From: CAZBGL01 sp964491375
GTDB lineage: Bacteria > Desulfobacterota > Deferrisomatia > Deferrisomatales > Deferrisomataceae
DNA length: 8,766 nt
Direction: 5' to 3'
NCBI GenBank assembly: GCA_964491375.1
Contig: CAZBGL010000146.1
Span: forward strand, 1 to 8,766
This document shows positions 1-8,170 of the stretch, one piece after another. The notes beneath the pieces were generated by a model that made no database searches, had not been told where the DNA came from, and saw only the letters and a list, made by a program, of their open reading frames with translations. The translations under genes and the position numbers were made by a program. Numbering within the stretch: position 1 is the first letter of the stretch; each line of letters starts with the position of its first letter.

Positions 1-1107
<1,107 letters not shown>

Positions 1108-1130
1108 GGAGGCATCCTCCGGCTACGGGA

Positions 1131-1433
1131 TCAGCCCTTGAGCAGGTTGAACTCGTCGGCGTACACCGCCTTGCGGCTGCGCCACAGGGCCACCACGATG
1201 GCCAGGCCCACGGCCGCCTCGGCCGCGGCCACGGTCATGACGAAGAACACGTACAGCAGGCCCTCCACCTGGTTCAGGTGGTCGGACACCGCCACGAACG
1301 CCAGGTTCACGGCGTTGAGCATGAGCTCCACGCACATGAGGAGCACGATCACGTTGCGGCGGATCAGAACCCCCGCCACGCCCATGGCGAACAGGATCGC
1401 CGAAAGCGTCATGGAGTACTCGAACGGGATCAT
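1131..1433 (-). CDS. nuoK: NADH-quinone oxidoreductase subunit K (NuoK)
   Basis: This is a 100-residue membrane subunit of complex I, the MrpC-like small antiporter-associated protein that carries part of the central proton pathway. It has the usual three transmembrane segments (about 4-22, 29-49 and 58-83). The two essential buried glutamates sit at the same positions as in E. coli NuoK: E36 in CVELMLNAVNLAF and E72 in AAAEAAVGLAIVVAL. The frame is open upstream as far as 1868, but the start was placed at 1433. The protein then begins MIPFEYSMTLSAILF at the family's normal length of about 100 residues, and an AAAGGA ribosome site lies 9 bases upstream. The longer version would add arginine- and proline-rich sequence antisense to nothing sensible and overlapping nuoJ. 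It lies 41 bases after nuoJ and 23 before nuoL. Confidence 0.97.
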   Translation of the reverse strand: MIPFEYSMTLSAILFAMGVAGVLIRRNVIVLLMCVELMLNAVNLAFVAVSDHLNQVEGLLYVFFVMTVAAAEAAVGLAIVVALWRSRKAVYADEFNLLKG

Positions 1434-1442
1434 GGTCGCTCG

Positions 1443-1448
1443 TCCTTT
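1443..1448 (-). promoter_or_regulatory. Ribosome binding site that fixes the nuoK start
   Basis: The minus strand reads AAAGGA here, ending 9 bases before the ATG at 1433. The reading frame of nuoK stays open for more than 400 bases further upstream through nuoJ, so this site together with the 100-residue family length is what decides the start. Confidence 0.7.
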
Positions 1449-1474
1449 CGGGGGTTGCGGCCCGGGGCCGGTGT

Positions 1475-1981
1475 TCAGAGCTTCTTCTTGGCCAGCGCCA
1501 CGGCGCCCACCAGGCCCACCAGCAGGAGGACCGAGGCGATCTCGAACGGCAGCAGGTACGCGCCGAACAGCTTCTCGGCCAGGTACTCGACGCTGCCCAC
1601 CCGCGCCAGCACCTGCTCGGTCATGTCCCCCTCGCGGCCGGCCAGGCCGGCGGTGAGCGGCACCAGGAGCACCACGGCCAGCAGCCCGCTCATCACGAGC
1701 CCGATCACCTTGGCCGGCGAGATCCGGCCCGGCCGGGCCTCCTCGCGCCGGAGATCCAGGAGCATGATCACGAACACGATCAGGATCATGATCGCACCCG
1801 CGTACACCATGAGCTGGATGGCGAAGATGAACTCCGCGTGGTGCAGGAGATAGATCCCGGCCAGACACACCATGGTGCCCACCAGGCTCAGGGCGCTGTG
1901 GACCGGGTTCCGGGCCACCAGCACGCCCAGGGCCCCGAGCACGGCCAGCGCGGCAAAGATGAAGAACAGCGCAAGCGCCAT
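1475..1981 (-). CDS. nuoJ: NADH-quinone oxidoreductase subunit J (NuoJ)
   Basis: This is a 168-residue hydrophobic subunit of the complex I membrane arm. It packs near NuoH, NuoA and NuoK at the junction with the peripheral arm. Five transmembrane segments can be read at about 2-23, 28-46, 51-75, 91-112 and 140-164. The conserved third-helix signature AEFIFAIQLMVYAGAIMILI (49-68) is intact; its helix is known in the family to change conformation (pi-bulge) during turnover. The C-terminal YLLPFEIASVLLLVGLVGAV (142-161) is also diagnostic. A GGAGGG Shine-Dalgarno sequence precedes the ATG at 1981, and the gene starts 13 bases after the nuoI stop. No unusual feature was noted. Confidence 0.97.
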   Translation of the reverse strand: MALALFFIFAALAVLGALGVLVARNPVHSALSLVGTMVCLAGIYLLHHAEFIFAIQLMVYAGAIMILIVFVIMLLDLRREEARPGRISPAKVIGLVMSGLLAVVLLVPLTAGLAGREGDMTEQVLARVGSVEYLAEKLFGAYLLPFEIASVLLLVGLVGAVALAKKKL

Positions 1982-1994
1982 GGGACGCCCTCCG

Positions 1995-2396
1995 TCAGTT
2001 GCGGGCCAGCAGGTCCCGGGTCATGTGGAACTCCTCCCGGGTGTAGCCGCAGAACTCGTAGTTGCGCGTCAGCTCGATGGCATCCTTGGGGCACGCCTCC
2101 TGGCAGTACCCGCAGAAGATGCACCGGGTGACCTCGATCACGAAGCGCTGGGGGAACCGCCGGCCGTCCGGTGTCTCCCTGGCCTCCACGGTGATCACCT
2201 TGGCCGGGCACACGGCCTCGCACAGTCCGCAGGCCACGCACTTGAGCCGCCCGCCCTCGGTCTTGAGCCGGTGGAGCCCCCGCCAGCGCTCCGAGGGCTC
2301 CCGCTTGTGCTCGGGGTACTGGTAGGTGATGGGCTTGGAGAAGAACCGGCTGAGCGTGAGCCCAAGCCCCTTCAGAAGCGGCGTGATGACGGCCAT
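1995..2396 (-). CDS. nuoI: NADH-quinone oxidoreductase subunit I (NuoI), 2x[4Fe-4S] ferredoxin-like
   Basis: This is a 133-residue peripheral subunit carrying clusters N6a and N6b, which pass electrons from the NuoG-position subunit towards NuoB (N2) and the quinone site. Two ferredoxin motifs are complete: C53-x2-C56-x2-C59-x3-C63-P and C92-x2-C95-x2-C98-x3-C102-P. The N-terminal stretch of about 45 residues (MAVITPLLKGLGLTLSRFFS, then ITYQYPEHK) is the membrane-lying amphipathic segment expected of NuoI and rules out a soluble ferredoxin. The C-terminal NYEFCGYTREEF is also typical of the family. The length is at the short end for the family, with no long C-terminal tail. The start at 2396 follows an AGGAGG ribosome site that overlaps the stop codon of nuoH, which suggests translational coupling. 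Its presence with all eight cysteines shows that the wire from the altered input module to the quinone site is intact. Confidence 0.97.
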   Translation of the reverse strand: MAVITPLLKGLGLTLSRFFSKPITYQYPEHKREPSERWRGLHRLKTEGGRLKCVACGLCEAVCPAKVITVEARETPDGRRFPQRFVIEVTRCIFCGYCQEACPKDAIELTRNYEFCGYTREEFHMTRDLLARN

Positions 2397-2402
2397 GGGC
2401 TT

Positions 2403-2408
2403 CCTCCT
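2403..2408 (-). promoter_or_regulatory. nuoI ribosome binding site overlapping the nuoH stop codon
   Basis: The minus strand reads AGGAGG, a perfect Shine-Dalgarno core, 6 bases before the nuoI ATG. Its first two bases are also the last two bases of the TAG that ends nuoH. Ribosomes finishing nuoH would stop on the nuoI initiation site, consistent with coupled translation of adjacent complex I subunits. Confidence 0.75.
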
Positions 2409-3408
2409 AGGCCATCGCGGTGACCACGATGCCGGTCACGAAGATGTTGGCCAGCGCCAGCGGCATGAGCCACTTCCAGCCCAGCCGCATGATCTGGTCG
2501 TACCGGAGCCGCGGGAACGTGCCCCGCTCCCAGATGAAGAAGAACACCAGCACGAACACCTTGGCCACGAACACGGGGAACTTGAGCAACCCCGGCGTGG
2601 CGATGCCGAACGGCAGGTTCCAGCCGCCCAGGAACAGGCACGTGATGATCATGGCGAGCGAGATCATGTGCGCGTACTCGGCCATGAAAAACATGGCGAA
2701 CTTCATGCTCGAGTACTCGATGTTGAACCCGCAGGCCAGCTCCGCCTCGGCCTCGGGCATGTCGAACGGGGTGCGGTTGATCTCGGCCAGGCCGCACACC
2801 AGGAACAGGAAGAACGCCAGGGGCTGCTTGAACGCGTTCCACCACACGGTCTGGCTGTTCACGATCTCCACCAGCGACAGGCTCCCGCTCACCATGATCA
2901 CGCTGATCAGGGTGAGCCCCAGGGCCAGCTCGTAGCTCACCATCTGGGCGGCCGTGCGCAGCGAGCCCAGCAGGCCGTACCGGTTGTTCGAGGCCCATCC
3001 CCCGAGCATGACCCCGTACTCGCCCAGGCTGGCCAGGCCCAGGATGTAGAGCAGGGCCACGTTCACGTCGGTGATGCGCAGGGCGATCTCGCGGCCGAAC
3101 ACGTGGATCGTGTCGCCGAACGGGATCACGGCCACGATCAGAAGCGCCGGGATGATCGAGAGGGCCGGCGCGAGCACGTACACGACCTTGTCCGCGTTGG
3201 CCGGGACGATGTCCTCCTTGAAGAACCCCTTGATGCCGTCGGCCAGGGGCTGGAGGAGCCCGAACGGCCCCACCCGGTTCGGGCCGCACCGCACCTGGAT
3301 CCGGCCCAGCACCCGGCGCTCCAGCCAGGTGGTGTAGGCCACCACCAGCATGAGCACGCCGAAGACCACGAGCACCTTGATCACGCTTTCGATCACGAAG
3401 TCGAGCAT
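2407..3408 (-). CDS. nuoH: NADH-quinone oxidoreductase subunit H (NuoH)
   Basis: This 333-residue integral membrane subunit forms the quinone-binding tunnel together with NuoB and NuoD and anchors the peripheral arm. About eight membrane helices can be read. Signatures are WLERRVLGRIQVRCGPNRVGP (28-48), LLQPLADGIKGFFKED (51-66), SYELALG (158-164) and AEINRTPFDMPEAEAELACGF (208-228). These are followed by NIEYSSMKFAMFFMAEYAHM (229-248). The acidic cluster E209, E219, E221, E223, E231 and E244, part of the E-channel that couples quinone chemistry to proton movement, is present. The ATG at 3408 follows GGAGG by a few bases, and the gene starts 43 bases after the selenoprotein gene. The related HyfD/EchB/FpoH families are alternatives, but the length, motifs and nuoI-nuoJ-nuoK-nuoL neighbours favour NuoH. 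Confidence 0.97.
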   Translation of the reverse strand: MLDFVIESVIKVLVVFGVLMLVVAYTTWLERRVLGRIQVRCGPNRVGPFGLLQPLADGIKGFFKEDIVPANADKVVYVLAPALSIIPALLIVAVIPFGDTIHVFGREIALRITDVNVALLYILGLASLGEYGVMLGGWASNNRYGLLGSLRTAAQMVSYELALGLTLISVIMVSGSLSLVEIVNSQTVWWNAFKQPLAFFLFLVCGLAEINRTPFDMPEAEAELACGFNIEYSSMKFAMFFMAEYAHMISLAMIITCLFLGGWNLPFGIATPGLLKFPVFVAKVFVLVFFFIWERGTFPRLRYDQIMRLGWKWLMPLALANIFVTGIVVTAMA

Positions 3409-3451
3409 GTCCGCCTCCAGGGGCAGCCCCTACGCGCCGGGAAAACGGCCC

Positions 3452-6124
3452 TCACGCCTTTTCCACCCGCACGGCGCACACCTTGTACTCGGGGATCTTG
3501 GCCGTGGGGCAGGTGGCGGGGTTGGTCAGCACGTTCACGGGGGACTCCGCATAGTGGAAACTCATGAACACCGTGCCCGGGGCCGGCCGGTCCACCACCT
3601 TGACCTTGGTGGTGATCTCGCCCCGGCGGCTCTTGACCCGCACCGTGTCGCCGGTGCGCAGGCCCAGGCGCTCGGCGTCGGCCGGGTGCATCTCCATGAA
3701 CCCCTCGGGGAAGCACTCGTGGATGCGGGCGCACCGCCGGGTCATGCTGCCCGTGTGGTAGTGGGCGTGCTCCCGGCCCGTGGTCAGGACGAACGGGTAC
3801 TCCTCGTCGGGAAGCTCCTCGGGTCCCTTGAAGTCCACCGGGTGGAACAGGCCCTTGCCCCGGGCGAAGCCGTCCACGTGGAGCACGGGCGTGCCCGGGT
3901 GGTCCTCGGACGGGCACGGCCACGGGATGCCCTCGTACTCGATCCGCTCGTAGGTGATGCCGGCGTAGCTCGGGGTGAGCCGGGCGATCTCCTCGAAGAT
4001 CTCCCGGGGGTGGGCGTAGTCCATGGGGTAGCCCATGCGGGCGGCCAGCTCCTGGATGATCCGCCAGTCGGGCTTGGACTCGCCCCGGGGCGCCAGGGCC
4101 GCCCGCACCCGCTGCACCCGGCGCTCGGTGTTGGTGAAGGTGCCGTCCTTCTCGGCGAACGAGCACGCGGGCAGCACCACGTGGGCCTTCTGGGCCGTCT
4201 CGGTGAGGAAGATGTCCTGGACCACCAGGAACTCCAGGCTGTCCAGGGCCTTCTCGATGTGGGTCAGGTCCGGGTCGGTGATCATGGGGTTCTCGCCCAT
4301 GACGTACAGGGCCTTGATGCGGCCCTCCAGGGCCGCGTGGGCCATCTCGGTGAGCGTGAGGCCCGGCTCCCGGGGGACCTTGCGCCCCCAGGCCTCGTCG
4401 AACTTGGCCATGGCCTCGTCGTCGCTCACCTTCTGGTAGCCGGTGACCACGTTGGGCAGCCCGCCCATGTCGCAGGCGCCCTGCACGTTGTTCTGGCCCC
4501 GCAGGGGGTTCACCCCGCCGCCCTCCACGCCCACGTTGCCCGTGAGCATGGCCAGGTTGGCCAGGCACTTCACGGCGTCCGTGCCCTGGGTGTGCTGGGT
4601 CACGCCCATGGCGTACAGGATGGACGCCGGCCTTTCGCCCGCGTAGATCCGGGCCGCCTTCCGGAGGTCCTCGGCCGGCACGCCCGTGAGCTCCTCCACG
4701 TACTCGGGCGTGAACTTCTCCAGGGCTTCGGCGAACGCCTCGAACCCCTCGCACCGCTCGCGGATGTAGGCCTCGTCGTGGAGCCCCTCCTCGAGGATCA
4801 CGTGCATGATGGCGTTGAGCACCGGGATGTTGAACCCGGGCTTCACCTGGATGAACACGTTGGCGTAGTCGGCCAGCTCGATCCGCCGGGGATCGATCAC
4901 CACGAGCTTGGCGCCCCGCTGGATCACGGCGCGCTTCACCCGGTCGCCGATGATGGGGTGGTTCTCGGTGGTGTTGGAGCCGATGACCAGGAACGCCCGC
5001 GCCTTGTCGATACAGGCGATGGAGTTGGTCATGGCGCCCGAGCCGAAGCTTGTGGCCAGACCGGCCACCGTGGCGCTGTGTCAGAGCCGTGCGCAGTGGT
5101 CGACGTTGTTCGTGCCGATCACCGCGCGCATGAACTTCTGGAAGAGGTAGTTCTCCTCGTTCGTGCACCGGGCGCTCGTGAGCCCTCCGATGGCGTCCGC
5201 GCCGTGGGCGTCCTTGATCTCCTGGAGCTTCGAGGCCACCAGGCCCAGGGCCTCGTCCCAGGTAGCCTCCACGAGCCGGCCGTCCTTGCGGACCAGGGGT
5301 TTCTCCAGGCGGTCGGGGTGGTTCACGAACTCCCACCCGAACCGCCCCTTGACGCACAGGCTTCCGTAGTTGGGGGCCTTGTCGAAGTCGGTGGTGGTGA
5401 CCCGCAGCACCTGGCCGTTGAGCACGTTGAGCTCGAGCTGGCACCCCACCCCGCAGTAGCCACAGGTGGTGGGCACCCGCTCGGACTGCCAGATGCGGGC
5501 CTTGGTCTCGTGCACCGCGTCGGTGAGCGCGCCCACCGGGCACACGCTCAGGCACTCGCCGCACGAGATGCACTCCACCCCGGGCACGGGCCCGATGTAC
5601 GAATAGAACCCGTTGTCCACGATCTGGATGCACCCGACCCCCTTCACCTCCTTGCAGGCCCGCACGCACCGGCCGCACAGCACGCACCGGTCGGGCCACT
5701 GCTTGATGAAGGGCGACACGTACCGGGGCACGTCTCGCTGGAACGGCTCGGTGCGGAAGCCCTCGGCCGTGACCCCGAACTCGTACACCAGGTCCTGCAG
5801 GTCGCACTCGCCGCCCTTGTCGCACACCGGGCAGTCCAGCGGGTGGCGCACCAGGAGCAGCCGCAGCACGTCCCGGCGCATCTCCCGCAGGTCCTCGGAG
5901 TCGGTGGTCACGACCATGCCGTCCCCGGCAGGCGTGTCGCAGGCCGTCACCGGCCTGGAGCACCCCTCCACCTCGACAACGCACATGCGGCACGACCCGA
6001 TGGGGGACAGCTTCTTCAGGTAGCACAGGGTGGGGATCCGGATCCCCGCCTCCCGGGCCGCCTCAAGGATCGTGCTGCCCTTGGGCACGCTCACCTGGAT
6101 GCCGTCGATCGTCACGTTGATCAT
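3452..6124 (-). CDS. fdhF: Selenocysteine-containing formate dehydrogenase alpha subunit occupying the nuoG slot (UGA read through)
   Basis: This is read as one 890-residue protein. A TGA at 5083..5081 interrupts the frame at residue 348, and the same frame continues to a TGA stop at 3454..3452. Predicted role: two-electron formate oxidation (or CO2 reduction) at a Mo/W-bis-MGD-selenocysteine centre, feeding complex I. N-terminal half: [2Fe-2S] ligands C34, C45, C48, C62; His-Cys3 cluster H94, C98, C101, C107; two ferredoxin-type [4Fe-4S] motifs C147/150/153/157 and C185/188/191/195; the FDH cluster C221, C224, C228, C257, with the conserved lysine at 259. Catalytic half: U348-H349, R542 in GVNPLRGQNNVQGA (equivalent to U140, H141 and R333 of E. 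coli FDH-H), and a molybdopterin-dinucleotide domain from about 775 ending EYKVCAVRVEKA. The eight ferredoxin cysteines resemble FdhA and [FeFe]-hydrogenases rather than canonical NuoG, which keeps only one cluster (N4) there. The start at 6124 has GGAG/AGGG upstream and lies 42 bases after the flavoprotein gene. Confidence 0.93.
5034..5083 (-). promoter_or_regulatory. Bacterial SECIS element with selenocysteine UGA (codon 348 of the formate dehydrogenase)
   Basis: UGA occupies 5083..5081. Eleven bases later comes GGUGGCCGGUCUGGCCAC: a six-pair stem (5068-5063 with 5057-5052, all Watson-Crick) closed by a GGUCU loop (5062-5058). Counting the U of UGA as 1, GGU falls at 15-17 and GGUCU at 22-26. 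These are the positions of the same bases in the E. coli fdhF SECIS, where U17, G23 and U24 are the SelB-recognised bases. Here U17 (5067) can pair with A5053, so it need not be bulged as in E. coli. A weak five-pair lower helix (5076-5072 with 5038-5034) is possible. The element should bind SelB and recruit selenocysteyl-tRNA; selA, selB, selC and selD are not in the window. The stop UGA at 3454..3452 lacks these bases at the matching distances. Confidence 0.92.
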
Positions 6125-6166
6125 GGATGTTCCCTCTCCACGGCCTTCCGTCGGTCCCGTGGCCGG

Positions 6167-8140
6167 TTACGACGCCTGTTCCTCGGGGCCCGTGGCCACC
6201 AGGAGCATCCGGTAGCAGCGCAGGCACCGGCTGGCCTCGGCGATGGCCTCCTCGTGGGTGAACCCGATCTCGGCCTCCCGGAAGTCCCGGATCCGCTCCT
6301 CCACCGGCACGTGGTGGATGTGGGCCGGCTCGGTGGTGGGCGGCACGCCCACGTCCTCGGCGTCGTCGTAGGGCTTGAGCTGGGCCACGTACTCGTTCAT
6401 GACCCATTCCTCCAGGGGCTCGGTGCGCCCCTCCCGGAGGAAGCGGTCGATCTGGAACGCGGCCTCCTTGCCCGCGGCCAGGCCCTCGATCAGGGTGGCC
6501 GGGCCGGTCACGCAGTCGCCCCCCGAGAACACCCCCACGCCGTCCACCACGGCGGCCAGCTTGGAAAGGCCCTGCACCTGGATCTGGTTCCACCGGTCGG
6601 CCTTCACGGGGCCGTCCTCGGGCAGGAACCCCAGGTCGATGGCCTGGCCGATCGCCGGGATCACCGCATCGGTCTCGTAGACGAACTCGCTGCCCTCGAT
6701 GGGTACGGGCCGGCGGCGGCCCGAGGCGTCCGGCTCGCCGAGCTCCATCTTGATGAGTTCCACACCCTTGACCTTCCCGTTCTCGTCCAGGATGAGCCGG
6801 GTGGGGTTGTGGAGGAACAGGAACTTGATCCCCTCGGCCTTGGCGTCGGCGATCTCCACGTCGTCCGCCGGCATCTCGGCCTCGGTCCGGCGGTACACCA
6901 GGGTCACCTCCTCGTAGCCCAGCCGGAGCGCGGTGCGCACGCAGTCGATGGCCACGTTCCCGCCCCCCACCACCACCACGCGCTTGGCCACGAACACCGG
7001 CTTGCCCAGCGAGACGTTCCGCAGGAAGTCCGCGCCCCGCATGAAGCCTTCCCTGGCCTCGTCCTCGCCGGGCACCCGCAGCCCGGTTCCGAGCCGCGCA
7101 CCCACCGCCAGGAACACGGCCTTGAACCCGCCCTTCACCAGGTCGTCCCAGGACACGTCCCGGCCCACCTCGGTGTTGTACCGGATGGTCACCCCCATCC
7201 GCTCGATCAGCTCCACTTCGTGGCGCAGGATCGGCCGGGGCAGCCGGTAGTCCGGGATCCCCACGGCGGCCATACCGCCCGGCTCGGGCAGCGCCTCGAA
7301 CACGGTGCAGTCGTAGCCCAGTTGGGCCAGGAAGTAGGCGCACGACAGCCCGGCCGGGCCCGCGCCCACGATGGCCACCTTTTCCTTGTCGATCACCGGC
7401 CTGGGAAGCCGCGGCGGCCGATTCCGATCGAGCTCGAAGTCGGCCACGAACCGCTTGAGGTACTTGATCTGGATGGGGCCGTCCACGTTGCGCCGGCGGC
7501 AGTTGAACTCGCAGGGCCGCACGCACACCCGGCCCACCGTGCCGGGCAGGCAGTTGTCCTGGCGGATCACGTCCAGGCTCTCGAGGAAGCGTCCCTTCTT
7601 GATCTCTTCGACGTACGTGGGGATGTCCAGGTGGGCCGGACAGGCGCTCCGGCACGGGGCCGTGACCTTGAGCCGGTACTGGCCGCGGGGGATCGTGCGC
7701 TTCGAGGCGACCGCCTCTTCCAGTTCCCCGCGGAAATGGGCCACGAAGTCCCCGAAGGCCTTGCCACAGGACCGGCCCAGATCGCACATGGCCTGCCGCC
7801 GGAGCCGGTCGGCCAAGCGCTCCACCAGGTCCACGTCGGCCGGTTCGCCCCGGCCCTCGCACACGCGCAGGAGCGCGTCGTGGATCACCTTGCTGCCCAC
7901 GCGGCAGGGCACGCACTGGCCGCACGAGTTGCGGACCAGCCCCTCGGCATAGGCCCGGGCCATGTCGATGGGGTCCACGCCGCCGTCCCACACGGCCAGC
8001 CCGTCCCATCCCATGAGCCCCAGCACCGGGGTGCCCGAAGGCAGGCTCTTGGGCAGGGGGATGTCGTCCGGCCCCTTGGCCGTGCCCTGGCGGCTGTCCA
8101 TCACCTGGCCGCCCCAGCTCGAAAAGATCCGCTCACCCAT
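6167..8140 (-). CDS. NuoF C-terminal [4Fe-4S] domain fused to a GltD/NfnB-like FAD-NAD(P)H oxidoreductase
   Basis: This 657-residue fusion sits where nuoE and nuoF are expected. Residues 37-145 match only the end of NuoF: SCGQCVPCRVGSK (72-84; C73, C76, C79) plus C119, the ligands of an N3-type [4Fe-4S] cluster. NuoF's N-terminal FMN/NADH-binding Rossmann domain is absent. From about 160 the protein is GltD-like. Cluster-binding cysteines are C163, C167, C197, C206, C210 and C214. The FAD-binding VAIVGAGPAGLSCAYFLAQLG spans 255-275, the NAD(P)H-binding VVVVGGGNVAIDC spans 388-400 with VYRR at 415-418, and the closing FAD motif SGGDCVTGPATLIEGLAAGKEA spans 539-560. The tail carries EASRCLRC (635-642). 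Predicted role: NAD(P)H oxidation at FAD, passing electrons through its own clusters and N3 to the NuoG-position subunit, in the cytoplasm. The start at 8140 has GGGAGAG upstream; an in-frame ATG at 8101 has a poorer site. It follows nuoD by 30 bases. Specificity for NADH or NADPH is not settled. Confidence 0.93.
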   Translation of the reverse strand: MGERIFSSWGGQVMDSRQGTAKGPDDIPLPKSLPSGTPVLGLMGWDGLAVWDGGVDPIDMARAYAEGLVRNSCGQCVPCRVGSKVIHDALLRVCEGRGEPADVDLVERLADRLRRQAMCDLGRSCGKAFGDFVAHFRGELEEAVASKRTIPRGQYRLKVTAPCRSACPAHLDIPTYVEEIKKGRFLESLDVIRQDNCLPGTVGRVCVRPCEFNCRRRNVDGPIQIKYLKRFVADFELDRNRPPRLPRPVIDKEKVAIVGAGPAGLSCAYFLAQLGYDCTVFEALPEPGGMAAVGIPDYRLPRPILRHEVELIERMGVTIRYNTEVGRDVSWDDLVKGGFKAVFLAVGARLGTGLRVPGEDEAREGFMRGADFLRNVSLGKPVFVAKRVVVVGGGNVAIDCVRTALRLGYEEVTLVYRRTEAEMPADDVEIADAKAEGIKFLFLHNPTRLILDENGKVKGVELIKMELGEPDASGRRRPVPIEGSEFVYETDAVIPAIGQAIDLGFLPEDGPVKADRWNQIQVQGLSKLAAVVDGVGVFSGGDCVTGPATLIEGLAAGKEAAFQIDRFLREGRTEPLEEWVMNEYVAQLKPYDDAEDVGVPPTTEPAHIHHVPVEERIRDFREAEIGFTHEEAIAEASRCLRCYRMLLVATGPEEQAS

Positions 8141-8170
8141 TCCCGTTCTCTCCCGCCGTCGGCGCGGCGC

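Noticed and set aside
1434..1474. GC palindrome (CGGCCCCGGGCCG) in the nuoJ-nuoK gap as a possible operator or processing site
   Set aside because: It is short, with essentially no loop, in GC-rich sequence; there is no independent support.
1131..1868. 245-residue N-terminally extended version of nuoK
   Set aside because: The extension overlaps nuoJ out of frame. The internal ATG at 1433 has a ribosome site and gives the normal 100-residue protein.
3420..3430. Small hairpin (GGGG CTG CCCC) between fdhF and nuoH
   Set aside because: A four-pair stem without a T-tract is too weak to call a terminator inside a continuous operon.
2326..3567. 413-residue plus-strand open frame
   Set aside because: It is antisense to nuoH, low in complexity (His/Gln/Glu/Arg-rich), and the nuoH protein on the other strand is unmistakable.
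5069..5083. Split of the nuoG-position gene into two ORFs, suggesting a pseudogene or sequencing frameshift
   Set aside because: The frame is the same on both sides, only a UGA intervenes, it sits at the known selenocysteine position, and a matching SECIS hairpin follows.
3393..6026. 877-residue minus-strand open frame overlapping the formate dehydrogenase gene
   Set aside because: It is an out-of-frame shadow with Arg/Gly/Pro/His-rich composition and no motifs; the true frame has complete Fe-S and molybdopterin signatures.
6138..6162. Inverted repeat (CCACGG / CCGTGG, 13-base loop) just before the formate dehydrogenase start
   Set aside because: A six-base repeat in very GC-rich DNA is expected by chance. 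It only touches the edge of the Shine-Dalgarno sequence and has no U-tract, so neither a terminator nor a regulator is supported.
6063..8009. 648-residue minus-strand open frame overlapping the flavoprotein gene
   Set aside because: It is a shadow frame of high-GC coding DNA; the Rossmann and cysteine motifs are all in the other frame.
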